A DNA stretch of 64,000 bases. Origin: Corynespora cassiicola. Taxonomy: Eukaryota; Ascomycota; Dothideomycetes; Pleosporales; Corynesporascaceae. The translations under genes were made by a program, and so were the position numbers. The notes beneath the pieces are model-generated. The model ran no database searches. It was not told the DNA's origin and saw only the letters and a list, made by a program, of their open reading frames with translations. Of this stretch, positions 1-10,552 are shown piece by piece. The stretch lies in contig JAEUWY010000001.1 of NCBI GenBank assembly GCA_022059125.1, forward strand, positions 4,402,001 to 4,466,000. Reading direction: 5' to 3'. Numbering within the stretch: the stretch's first letter is position 1; every line of letters begins with the position of its first letter.

Positions 1-128
1 CGTAAGTTTCCCGATGTCCCTCCCAATCGCGAAAATGCCCTTTTATTCACAACGCTAACGTTTGTCCCAGGCTGCTGTACAACGAAATCACAAATGTGGG
101 TCCTCCCAAGGGTGCTTCCAAGTTGTAG
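1..128 (+). CDS. 3' end of a truncated gene (last intron and last exon)
   Basis: The window opens one base before a consensus donor (GTAAGT, 2-7). A branch-like CGCTAACG and the acceptor TTTGTCCCAG at 61-70 close a 69-nt intron. The last exon, 71-128, stays open in the frame beginning CTG at 72 and ends LLYNEITNVGPPKGASKL followed by TAG at 126-128. The intron signals and the open short exon argue for the real end of a plus-strand gene lying mostly outside the window. The product cannot be identified from 18 residues. Confidence 0.45.
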
Positions 129-2337
129 TTTCTCTCCCCACCCTGCGCAAACCGAATCTTGTAATTCTACTCCAAAAATGTGTAATGAGGCGTTTTTCCC
201 GGCTGGAGTCGTCGGCGCACGCCCAATAACAAACCGAACAAGAAATTAATGACCTATTAAACACACCTCTCTTTTTTTTCTATTTGGTTCCCCCGCACAC
301 GAGGATTTTATTCCTTGGTTGCGCTGCGGACCTGCACAGCACAGACAATGACATGTGAACGAGAGGCTAATGGATATGCTTTCACAGGCTCAATCACCCG
401 TTGCGGCAGCTAAGCTTTGATGCGCGCAAACCTGAACCGAGGTTGCGGGGCGCGGCCTCCCATCCGAAACCGAACGAGTGGAATGCGGAGGGAGGAATGC
501 ACGGCGGGGCAGGGTGTCAGACGCATGTGATGATCATATGATGAGGGGCCGTGGGAAAATATGGAATGATTTTGCCTTTTTGGGTTCTTTGAGCGGGCGT
601 TTTTTCTTCCCCGAGGCATGGGGGGTATTTGCGGCATTTCATGGGCTTTGTGTTTAGCCTGATGGGGTTGGTTCTTTGAGGATGGGGCCTGGGTTTGGAC
701 AATACTAGAGTGCGAAATTCACTTGGAATTTACGATGGTTCTTCTGCCTTGCGCTTGTTCTTGAGTTAGTGGTGACTGGAAAGCGTGCTTTTTCGCAGTT
801 TTTGAGGTGTCTGGTTTGAGGTGTCGTTTCTCGGGTGGCCCACTGTCTTATGGATCTCGTTTGAACATCCAGGACCGACGTTGGTTCATTCTTCGTTCCA
901 GGGCGGTAGTATAGGGATAGACCTCTATTTATTCAAGCTGTATATCTGAGTTATGAAAATGGCACGGATCTTGGAGTATCCAGAGCATTATCTACAATTT
1001 CAGTTCCGGTGACAGAAGCTTGGGAACAGAGTCTCATAGTTAAGATTGACAAGGCCTAAATGTTCCTATAGGTTTGTAAACTGCTATCCCCTACGTATCA
1101 TTGGACATCGTATTATAATGGAGCTTCCATGCACATTCGAGAATTAATCGCGATCAACACTGCAAGCGGGGCTTTAGGGTATCAGCTTATTCAGATCAAG
1201 CCTGCAGTAAAACGTCTTTTAAAGGGCTTTGGCATTATTTCAGCGTTCCAGCTGGAAGCCTAGACATCTTTTAAATCAACGACAAAATGCCGCACTCTGG
1301 TTGAATGCCACCCAAAACCTCAGAGAGTGTTGTTTCCTCCATGGACGCAGATCTCAAAAAACTAATTCCGAACAGATTTAGCAAACTAATTAGCATCTGA
1401 GTCACGTTTTGACTATGAAAATTAGGCTCTTTCAGGATTTCTTGAGGTTTCTGCAGTTTCTGCATAACAGTAGGTGTAAACAAGAGCCAACCGTTGGATT
1501 TTCCATCGAGGAAGGATATTTGCAAAAGGGGAGCTTGGGGCCGATTGACAACGGCAGAGAGGGTATATGACAGTATATTTGTTTGCAAAAATACGCAGCT
1601 AGATTACGTCTTCTTGACTAGAGAATTTCTTGCCATCGTATTATCATTTTCCAACTCTGGACTAACTGCGTTATTAGGCGAGGCAGGGTGGCGCCTGCAC
1701 CACGCGGTCCCTCCCGCGAGTACGCACGTAGCAACGGACCCCCGGCTCAAATACGAGGAAATCATATACTTCCTGCATCACAACATTAATGCATGGCTTC
1801 ATGGTGGACATTTCTTCCATCCCGGGGCCCACATTGTACACCTCCAAGACGGATCATGTCAGCATTATACGAGTGTCTAGTCCCGTCGCACAGATAAACC
1901 TACTGTTCGTCCCTGTTACGGGGATGCCGGGTGGATACAGCATTTAAAGAGAGGTACTCTGAGGTGACATCGTAGGATGGAAACGAACATAGGTAGCATT
2001 TACGTACTGAAGGATGCTTGCGTGCAGATCCTGCTAAATTTAGGCTACGGTTTACCCGGTTGGGAATCGCGCGGTCCTTCGTGATGCGTCAATTGGAGGC
2101 CCTAAACTTGAGTCTGAACATATGTGGAAAGCGGATTGACGGTTATGGAGTCGCGGGGAGGTGTGCAGATGATGGGTCTATCCCGTCTCTGGGGGATAAA
2201 AAGGCACCTGGATGCCTTTCGTGGTTCGCTATCAGGAGCAATCTTCATCCTCTCAACGCCAAACCCATTCGCTCCAACAGCCACATACTGTCGTTTTTGA
2301 TCCAAAAGCCCAATTTTTGTATATAAATCTGAGAAAA
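129..2337. other. Gene-poor stretch upstream of the secreted-protein gene
   Basis: Open frames here are short, overlap on both strands and lack plausible start context, splice signals or recognisable domains. I see no tRNA, repeat array or transposon ends. The right edge should hold the promoter of the secreted-protein gene at 2338. Confidence 0.5.
2195..2204 (+). promoter_or_regulatory. TATA-like element of the secreted-protein gene
   Basis: GATAAAAAGG lies 134 bases upstream of the ATG at 2338, a usual distance for a fungal TATA element. A second AT-rich run (TATATAAAT, 2320-2328) is only 10 bases from the ATG and is too close to act as its TATA box. Confidence 0.35.
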
Positions 2338-2919
2338 ATGAAGTTCACAGCTTCCACCCTCGCGGCCATCACAGCCCTCACCAGCTCAACTCTTGCAGCG
2401 CCTCTCGAGCTCCGTCAAGCCCTCGAACCCTGGCAAGTGACCGGCGTCGCCGTGGCCTCACCAGCTGGCCGCCCAGGCTCCTACCCTTGGGGCACCATCA
2501 CAGCCAACATCACGGATCCCAATGAGCTCACCATCAATCGCAATCCCGCCGACGGCACCACCATCACCGTCCCCGCCGGCAACAAGGCTGTCAACTGCCA
2601 GGCCAAATGGCTCATCTCCGAGAATCCTTTCAACCGCGCCTGGCCGTGCGAACCCACAGAGGACGGCTACTGGTACATTTACATACTCAATGGAGAGGGC
2701 ATTGATAACTTTTCGTCGAGCAATTTCGACATCATTTTCACGCGGGTGCCGGACGTGCTGTATCAAGGTTCGAGGTATTCGGGCAAATATGAGGGGCAGG
2801 CGAATTTCAAGGTTGGGAATAATATGGCGGGGAGTTGTGGGGGGAGTGGAAACTGCTTTTGGGGGCTTGCGCAGGGGCAGAATCCGTTCGCGGTGCAGCA
2901 GCATGAGGTTACTGGTTAG
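2338..2919 (+). CDS. Small secreted cysteine-containing protein, effector-like
   Basis: An intronless 193-residue protein. Residues 1-20 form a clear signal peptide (MKF start, hydrophobic core, Ala-rich end before APLELRQ). The mature part has four cysteines, in NCQAKW, WPCEP, GSCGG and NCFWG, consistent with two disulfides, plus a Gly-rich C-terminus. The ATG at 2338 was chosen over an upstream in-frame ATG at 2212 because only this start exposes the signal peptide. The fold resembles in style the small beta-rich secreted proteins of plant-associated Dothideomycetes (AA1-like family), but I cannot confirm membership. No neighbour within 1.7 kb suggests a pathway. The coding strand is C-rich up to about 2740 and G-rich afterwards. 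A role in host interaction is inference only. Confidence 0.8.
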   Translation: MKFTASTLAAITALTSSTLAAPLELRQALEPWQVTGVAVASPAGRPGSYPWGTITANITDPNELTINRNPADGTTITVPAGNKAVNCQAKWLISENPFNRAWPCEPTEDGYWYIYILNGEGIDNFSSSNFDIIFTRVPDVLYQGSRYSGKYEGQANFKVGNNMAGSCGGSGNCFWGLAQGQNPFAVQQHEVTG

Positions 2920-4678
2920 GGGAGACGTGAGACATGTTGAGGTTACAGAGGAGGGCGGAAAAAAGCCAAGAACACAAATCGAATGATGACAGTTGATAAT
3001 GTTAGATTTCTTTAAAATCTCATATTTCAATCAGCATCGTGGTCTAAGCAGTTGTTCGGTGGGACATCCTGTTTGGAATAATGATACAATATGCGAAAAT
3101 GAGAGTTTTGGAATCACGATTAGGGTTCAGACCCTGCTTCTCAACAATCTTATATTTTAGTGTCCCTGGCAAAAATCAAAGTGATGTGATCGTTGCACTG
3201 AGTTGGACTTGTTCAAGTATGACCTCAAAGGCGTGGGCATTTTCAGCTAAATATGTCTCTTCTTAGTATTCATGAGTGCTAATATCAAGGACATTAGGCT
3301 TTATACCTATCAATGTAGGAGATAAAATAATAGTATGTATGTCAATCTCCTTATTGACCATATTATGTAGGAGATCGTTACAGATTCTATTGCTAGTCCT
3401 TGAAGGCTTCTATTACTTCAAGCTAAGGCATTATATGAATCTATTAATATTCTATAGCCCACCTCATTTACGGATGACTATATTTTCTGTCGAGGAGAGT
3501 GCTAGAAAACCGCGATCGTATGCTCTGTAAACTTGTATCCAGATAAATTCTCGAGTAGCGCACCCATATCGCTTCAGTGACAAACAAGGCCCTTTTTAAG
3601 TCGTCCCTCCGAGGATTTCGGATTTTGACATCTCTTTAAGACAGCTCTACAGGCTTTCAGTGCCTCATGGGGCCATATAAACCTTGAGGGAGCTCAAGAC
3701 GACCACTCTCAGCTGCCCAAGATATCCGCTCATGACGGAGACCGCAGTTTATAGCCCTCAAATGAAATTGATTACCACTATCTATAGACGTGTATTTTGA
3801 TACATCTCATCATGAGATGGTTCTGAGATCAGGGCGCTGACTCAAAGAGCCTGGAATATTCTGCCTGCCAGCGCTTCAAGGCCAAGATCGCGTTTGCGAA
3901 GTGTGAGATCGAGGTCTGGTATGAACAGCTGACATAGTCCTTCATCCAGCTCATGGAGATATCGAGGCTCGTGTGTGAGAGGATGGGGTTTACCCGTAGG
4001 TGTTGCGAGGTAGATACCGGACACGTTTCAAGCATTGGGGGATTTGAGTGGCATGATCCTAGTTGATATCTTCTACGATATATTATTAACAAGACAGGGT
4101 AATGATACAAGTTGCTAATCATGCAAGTAATACCTCGATAAATATACACTATACGCGCTCAACCTTCGCAGTAGGGGGCTCTTCCCAAGGGAATGGAGCT
4201 AAGGGTGGTTGGCATACTGGCTAGGTGTGATCCAGTGTAACCAATGTCGCCTAGCGACAATCTAGAGAAAAGCCGTGGAATCAAGAAATTAGAGAATTAT
4301 GAATAATGAAGCTCATTTAGTATTTCATGAAAAGGGAAATGCTGCTGTTAATGGTCCCCAAAAGTTTCCATACGTCATCAAAGATGGTTAGCGTTACCCG
4401 TTGTTCACGACGAAATTTCACTCTAAAACTAACAAAAATTAAAACCAGATATATTGGTAATGTAATGAATGTAAGTACACTTTGAACAAGAAGCATCACC
4501 AGACCCGCTGATGTTGGAATCACAACTTCATAAGAAAAATAACCATCAATAGAGAAAATAGAGAATCCATGCATGTAATATCCAGTGCTTAGCCGTTTAA
4601 TTAATAGGATATCTTGGAAATGCTATTACGAGAAAAGAATAGCATCAAAAGTCAGTTAGACTTTGTGGCGCTATCATC
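2920..4678. other. Intergenic, fairly AT-rich
   Basis: Only short, overlapping open frames are present, none with domain signature or splice logic. The composition is more AT-rich than in the gene-dense part of the window. I recognise no transposase, terminal repeats or RNA gene; degraded mobile DNA is possible but unsupported. Confidence 0.45.
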
Positions 4679-5680
4679 TCATCGAAGCTCTACAGGAATG
4701 TTGGCAAAATCATCCTTATACTGTGCGTACAAACCCAGGCTCCCAATTGGAGAGTTTTTCCATTCGCTAACAAGGTATTTCTTGGAAAAGTCGAAAACCA
4801 AGAGACTAGAGGGATCCTTGCTATCGAAATCTTCCTCTGTCAATCCGTCAGTATCGATTATATTGCACAGCATTCCTGCATGGCCGTACCGACCCTTTCC
4901 TGGCTCCCCGCTTTCCGTAGTAGCTTCCACAGAGACTTGGCGAATGGGAACCTCGGGGTTAATAGAGACAATAAGAGTATGCTCTGTGATATTTTTTCCC
5001 GAAAATGTAGGATAGGTGTCGCGGACAACTTCCATTGAGTATGGATCATTTTGCAAGATTTTCTCGCAGTCTTGGCAATAGTCTGGGCTATGAATCTTTG
5101 TTCCAACTCTGAAATTGCCTTTAAAGTCCCAATGTTTCTTCCCATATTGAGTCAGCTCTTCAGCAATTTGGATTGAAATTCGATGCTTTATGTAATTGTC
5201 CTTCACGTTTAAGCAACCGAACCCGTAGCAGAAAATATCATGGACAAGTCGCATATTCTCAATTACACGGCTTAACAGTTCCTTGACTTTTTGTTTCTCT
5301 TGGCTTTTCTCCCATTCTTCATCCCATGTTTGATACAGTGCGAGCTTCTCATCGACGGTTTTTGCGTCCTGAGACCCACAATTTGACTTGATATTTGCAG
5401 TCTGAAACACCAATTCCATAGGCATGATTTCTTTGCCTTGTAGGCTCGATTTGACAATTGTTTGATACGTGTTGAATTTGATACCCGTTGGTTGGTTGGG
5501 TGTGGGAATTCTTGGGGTTTGCTGAGGGCCTGAGCCAGAAAGTACAGGTAAGGCTTTTGTGAACTTTCTGATGCGTGTATCGTGAAAAATTCCGGGTGGG
5601 ATCTTATTCTTTTCCGTTTCCATGAATTGCTTAGTCATATCCCTTAAGGTATCTGTGGCCTGAACAGGTTCTGTGGCCAT
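4679..5680 (-). CDS. SRR1-like domain protein, copy A
   Basis: Encodes 333 residues from the ATG at 5680. The C-terminal half fits the SRR1 domain: a hydrophobic strand DIFCYGFGCL, then HRISIQIAEEL, the segment SPDYCQDCEKIL, and a strand TLIVSINPEVPIRQV. SRR1 proteins (plant SRR1, yeast Ber1) have been linked to circadian signalling or microtubule and stress phenotypes; the biochemical activity is unknown. The N-terminal 100 residues are polar with no recognised domain. Copy B, 1 kb away on the same strand, has the same layout but is strongly diverged, so the pair is an old tandem duplication. C202 and C205 form a CxxC where other SRR1 proteins, as I remember the family, have non-Cys residues. 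No intron is needed. Confidence 0.75.
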   Translation of the reverse strand: MATEPVQATDTLRDMTKQFMETEKNKIPPGIFHDTRIRKFTKALPVLSGSGPQQTPRIPTPNQPTGIKFNTYQTIVKSSLQGKEIMPMELVFQTANIKSNCGSQDAKTVDEKLALYQTWDEEWEKSQEKQKVKELLSRVIENMRLVHDIFCYGFGCLNVKDNYIKHRISIQIAEELTQYGKKHWDFKGNFRVGTKIHSPDYCQDCEKILQNDPYSMEVVRDTYPTFSGKNITEHTLIVSINPEVPIRQVSVEATTESGEPGKGRYGHAGMLCNIIDTDGLTEEDFDSKDPSSLLVFDFSKKYLVSEWKNSPIGSLGLYAQYKDDFANIPVELR

Positions 5681-6674
5681 GATGAGGGCGACGGAATCTC
5701 TCCAGGGAGAGGGCACGAAGGAGGAAGCTGGAAAGCTTTGGGAATATATTAAGAGTAATTATCTTCGCCGAATGAATATACCAGGAGATTGACACTGAAG
5801 GTTGAATCTGGCTTGCGCTGGGCAAGGGTACCATTTTATACCAAGGCCAGGAGGCATGAATTTATGAATCATAAGGTAATTACTCATAATCGGGAGTAAT
5901 CAACAATCACAGTCATGAACTTTCCGACGTCGAACACAATGCGGAGACGGTTGCCAAGAAACCGAGCCCCTACCGATGATAGCATGTCTGGGGTGCCACA
6001 GATGGTTCATGCACGGCAACGTCCTGCCTAGGGGCTGACTCGTTGTTTGCTTGTCATACATGAGCACCCCGCGGCAGGCGTATGTCTTTGTGCAGATGCT
6101 CAGAGGTTCTTGATGTGGACCGAAGCATTGATTAGCTAGGTGTAGATTTGAGCGCAAGATGTGCAAAGTCCCTGTGAACGCACAATGGAGGTTGGCATGA
6201 TTGAGCTCACTGTATGCCATCCCGGCGCTACGTTCCCATATACGCATGACTACGCACGTGCGCATAGAAGTCGTTAAGAGGTTGCAGGATAAATGCTTGC
6301 CCTGAAAATAGGCTTCTTCAGCAAAAGAATCGATATCTAAACCAATGCGCATCTTCCCCAGAAAATACGTAGAGTTTATAATGCAAGTGTGGATTTAGCT
6401 CCCGCATACCGGTCGTGGAACGCACCGAATCCAGTTTTCAAGACTCACCTCATCCTTAGGCACACTATACTCTCTGACTACGGCTCGAGCACTTCATAGC
6501 AACCCGAACCCCTGATATATTAATCTATACGCAACTATGTGAGCTTTCGTGTGGCGGACAGGAATAATGACTCACTGGAATAGTATTCCAATGTATCAGC
6601 CGCTCCAGTAATGGACCCGCCCGATCTGTCTCTATTTGACTCAGATCTTGGGAGATTTCTGTTACCAGCTACGC
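5681..6674. other. Spacer between the two SRR1-like genes
   Basis: About 1 kb separating two same-strand paralogues. It should hold the promoter of copy A and the 3' UTR of copy B. An open frame at 5900-6352 (minus) gives a low-quality translation with no domain and is not called. Confidence 0.45.
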
Positions 6675-7643
6675 TCAACTTGTCTGTTTCATGTACAACC
6701 CCAAAGCACCGAAAACCATGTTTTTACCTTCACTGATGTCATTCAGCAGGTAGGATATACACCTCGCTTTGTACTCGGCGACCCAAGGAGCTGACGGGTC
6801 GGTTGTGTACGGCGCAAAATCCCCAGTCACTTCAACTCCTTCATGTTCCATTCCATCATTATTTATTTCATCGCAGAGCATGGCCGCGGGACCTCCCTTA
6901 TCGAAAGTAATTCCAGTAACGATCTGCCTCACACAGATATTCGGAGAAACTGAAATGACAAAGGTGTTCTCGTTCACCTCTAGAAAACCCGAGTCCCCGT
7001 CAACGACATTGACGCCAAGGCGATCTACGAGGATTTTCTTGCAAGTATCGCAATAATCAGGGTCCTGTACGAAGATCTCGAGTTTCTTTTTGTCGATCCC
7101 ATCGCCGTGGTGTTCTTCCCTCATCAATACATCGCGGATGGCGCAAGCAGCGAGGTGCTGAATGTAGCAAGCTCCAGGATACCCATGTCGTCGGGGTAAT
7201 ATTCTTCCCAGGCCAAAGCACACAATTCGGGTGACTTTCTTCAAGTCTTTCGCATAGCCGCTCAGGTGGGCGATAAGATCCTTGCGGAATTTTGACCCTT
7301 CCCAAAACGTTTCCCACTCTTCCAGGTGCCCTTCGAGCTCTTCGATTCCATCACAGTCGTGGGGAGGTAACCGCCCATTCGATATGCCATACGGACAGTC
7401 GTTGAAGCTGTCGGCTGCGAGTTGCTGGAGATCAAAAAAGCGTAGGCAGAGGTCGAATCCCGAGACACTTTCGTAAGGGTACGTTTTTAGCTTTCCCTTG
7501 AGGTCGAAAAACCTCACTTGGCCAGCATCGCTACCTTTGATCCGTTCAAATTCGTCTAAAGCGTGGCAAAGAGCGATTTCGTTGAAGACGGGCCGGCCTT
7601 CAAGCGCGGCGAGAACCGGCGCTATTCGTATTCGCTGCGGCAT
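6675..7643 (-). CDS. SRR1-like domain protein, copy B
   Basis: Encodes 322 residues from the ATG at 7643 (MPQRIRIAPVL). The SRR1 signature is clearer than in copy A: KKVTRIVCFGLGRI, a helix around HLAACAIRDVL, IFVQDPDYCDTCKKIL, and NTFVISVSPNICVRQIV, followed by AAMLCDEI. The order of strand, helix, QDP-Y and strand matches the SRR1 family. C198 and C201 form a CxxC at the same place as in copy A. The N-terminal region carries a divergent leader with FDLKGKLKTYPYES. Both copies end in a similar GALGLY/GSLGLY motif, which supports common descent. No intron is needed. Function is unknown beyond family membership. Confidence 0.78.
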   Translation of the reverse strand: MPQRIRIAPVLAALEGRPVFNEIALCHALDEFERIKGSDAGQVRFFDLKGKLKTYPYESVSGFDLCLRFFDLQQLAADSFNDCPYGISNGRLPPHDCDGIEELEGHLEEWETFWEGSKFRKDLIAHLSGYAKDLKKVTRIVCFGLGRILPRRHGYPGACYIQHLAACAIRDVLMREEHHGDGIDKKKLEIFVQDPDYCDTCKKILVDRLGVNVVDGDSGFLEVNENTFVISVSPNICVRQIVTGITFDKGGPAAMLCDEINNDGMEHEGVEVTGDFAPYTTDPSAPWVAEYKARCISYLLNDISEGKNMVFGALGLYMKQTS

Positions 7644-8412
7644 CTCCGACCGTTCGGAGCGAAGATAACAATAACAAGGTCGCGGGTGGTGCTCGTAGGC
7701 TGCCTTTGTCAACAAGAGAAGATGGGTGGAATCAGAGACCGGCAGGTGTAGTTTATGTACTTAGTAAGGTGCGGTCAAAGAGGCTGCGCCTAGATAGCGT
7801 GTAGTGACGCGCTCAAGATCGGACGGTCCATTGCCCACCGAGTCACGCGCTTAACGCTTTTCCTTTGGGTAAGTTGCCTTCTTTCCCCAGGATATCAAGG
7901 GCATTTGATACAATGAACCGCGCGCCCTGACGGTCTTTTATCGTCGCCGGATCGGTGTGAAAGATGTCCCGATATGTACGCCGCATGACTACATCCCTTA
8001 ATCCGGGTTATTGAGGTGGAAATGGGACTAGACGGTGTAGTTAGTCGAGGACGGCTTCCCTAACGCGAGCCGAGCCAGGGGCTGATCGAGTCAACGCTTC
8101 CAAACACCCAAGATGTCTTAGACACTACCTCGTTTTTTGAGACGGACCAAAAAGAGAGAGCTGTCAAAGTCTTAAGAAAAACAGGCGTCCCGTAATTTCA
8201 AATACCTCTGGTACGACCCCGCACTAGATGCGGACAGTACTCCGATTGGAACGCCGTCAGCTCGACTCATTTCGACTATTACCAAGTATCATATTAAAAA
8301 CCCGAAAGAGCTGTCATGTTACAGGAATTCTTAATGTTACGCCATCTAAGCAACATAATTCAAAAATTTGCCCGCTAGTCTTGTTCTAGCATTCACCTTG
8401 GCGCTTGATTGA
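7644..8412. other. Divergent promoter region between SRR1-like copy B and the reductase gene
   Basis: About 770 bases between divergently oriented genes. No open frame of quality, no clear TATA box and no repeat was seen. Confidence 0.45.
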
Positions 8413-9777
8413 ATGCTGCCCAAAATGACCTCGAACCACGCCCTAGTCGTCGGCGCCTCCGGCCTCATAGGCTGGGCCGTTGTTGACCAGCTACTTCGAT
8501 ATTGCCCCTCGGCAACGTCATCGGCCTTCTCCAAAATAACGGCTCTAGTGAATCGGCCCATCAATCTCCAAGACATGTTCTGGCCAGAGCCCGGAACGAA
8601 GGTTCCGAAACTAGCCCTTGTCACTGGCATCAATCTCTCCTGTAGCGATGATAATTTCGAAGAGGTCTTGAGAGACAAATTACCGGATGCATCGACCATC
8701 ACTCACGTTTTCTACTGCGGTATGTGTTCCTCTTTTTGCTAGCGTATGCCCCACAATTTCGACACCGTCGCCTGCACCAAAAGCGGAGCTTGAGATGTGT
8801 TGCGTGTTCAAGAGCCTCTCATATCCTTGGAGCAATATTTTCTCTGCCGCTTTTGTACTACTTCAACTTGATTTCATGTGTTTCACTTGTGCTGATCTTG
8901 GATAGCCTTCAAAGAGGTACCGGCAAACCATGAAGAAGAAGTCACAACAAATGTGGGCATGATGCGCCGCCTTGTTATGGCTGTCAAATCACTCTCTCCC
9001 AACTTCTCCTTCCTCGTCTACCCGGGAGGCACTCGCGGGTATGGTATCTACCGCCCAGAGGGCGTCTTTGCCGCACCGCTCGTAGAATCCATGGCCGACG
9101 AACTCCCTGAAGACTATTCGAAGACGGTGGCGTACCCACACTACCGCACCATGCTCTCGGAACAGAGCAAGGGGGAGAAGTGGACGTGGTGCGAGCTGTG
9201 CCCTGATGTGATCGTTGGGTTCACGCCAAACGGCAGTGGCTTCTCGCTCGCGGGACACTGGGCTACGTTCTTGTATACGTGGAAGCTGGTTCACGGCGAG
9301 GGAAGCGAGGTTCCATATCCAGGGGTGAAAGAAAGCTACGACAGCTTATTTACGGAGTCGAGTGCCACGGTGCTGGCACGGGTGGGTATCTACGCTGCAT
9401 TACATCCTGAAACTTTCCGCGAGAGCATCTTCAATGTGGCGGATGATGGGACGGCAGGTTCGATGAGGGAGAGATGGCCGCAGATATGTAGCTGGTTTGG
9501 CTTAAAGGGGGCGCCGCCACCGGATACTGCGGATGCGGCGGGTCTGAAGCCAGGCATTTTCATCAAGGAGCACCAAGACAAGCTGAAGAAGGCTGACGTA
9601 TATGCCATCGATATCTGGAATGCGGCACAGCTCGACAGCTATGGATACTGGTTGACTTTTGATCGGCAGTTGAGCGTGGAGAGGTTGAGAAAAGCCGGGT
9701 TCAATGAGGTCAGAAGGCCCGAGGTAGGGTGGTGGGAGGCTTTTGACATGTTCAAGAAAGCGGGGATGATCCGCTGA
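8413..9777 (+). CDS. PRISE-type NAD(P)-dependent reductase (progesterone 5-beta-reductase/iridoid synthase-like SDR)
   Basis: Two exons, 8413-8719 and 8906-9777, separated by a 186-nt intron with GTATGT donor and GATAG acceptor; the joined frame reads HVFYCGAFKEVPANHEEEV. The product is 392 residues (388 from the second ATG at 8425). The N-terminus has the Rossmann nucleotide-binding loop VGASGLIGWAV (glycines at 14, 17 and 20 of the longer form). The middle has FLVYPGGTRGYGIYRPEG and a segment WCELCPDVIVGFTPNGSG, typical of the fungal branch of PRISE reductases, which reduce C=C bonds of enones and often sit in secondary-metabolite loci. No biosynthetic core enzyme lies nearby, so the substrate cannot be inferred. 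Confidence 0.85.
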
Positions 9778-10552
9778 GATGTGAATGGCTGGCCACCATA
9801 TTTCTTTTTTGTGGAAGTCCCCGTAAAATCAAACTTTAATCGTCAATTATCACGCCCTGCGTCTCGCTGATGATCTCGCTTGTTTTGTCATATGATACAT
9901 TTGGGGGCTGAACCTACTGCTTCAGGCCCGGGTCAACACCCAGGGAACACAAACTATTCCTAAAGAGTAACCATAAATACACTGTGTATGTAGAAAAGTC
10001 GTTAACTCTTGATCTCTTCATTTTTAATTTCACTTGTATGCTGTCGGTGGCAGTGCGAAAGGGGAAGGCATGGCAGCACGAGGCAAAGGACAGAGAACAA
10101 TCGTAATGTAGTTTCATTGCGAACAACGGCAGTTAAACTTAAAAATGGTATCTTAACGTAAAGTGCGGAAGGATATAGTCCCAGACATTGCCTATGCCTG
10201 CACAGCTATCCTTTAATCCTTTAGTCCTTGGACAAAACAAAAGATAACAACTAGAGCAGTTCCAGGATGTCAAAACCTGGCTCATTCCTTTGGAGCTGTC
10301 CTGCAGAAAGAAAGCTCGCGCAATGTAATAAAATGTACAAAGAGACTAAATCAACTAGTCATGTCAATTGCAAATCGGCCGTGTACGAAGTGCTCCGAAC
10401 GCCGTCGCTATGCATAAATGTAGTGTGGGCAAAAGAATCAGGAATGATTCACGCCGCCAAAGCATGTTCCGAGAAGCGAAACCTACGAGACGTCAAGAAT
10501 TGGGAAAGACAACGATGGCCTCTCAAGGCACTCTGGCAATTTTCTTTTGTGT
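9778..10552. other. Intergenic between convergent genes
   Basis: About 780 bases between the 3' ends of the reductase and the fibroin-3-related gene. It is AT-rich and probably holds both 3' UTRs. Short open frames around 10267-10577 are not convincing. Confidence 0.45.

Noticed and set aside
3081..3530. Possible tRNA or mobile-element remnant in the AT-rich region (GGGTTCAGACCC-like string at 3123)
   Set aside because: No acceptor stem, anticodon arm or inverted repeats could be built around it.
5900..6352. A 150-codon minus-strand frame between the SRR1-like genes
   Set aside because: Cys/His/Arg-rich translation with no domain, signal or plausible start context, lying where a promoter is expected.
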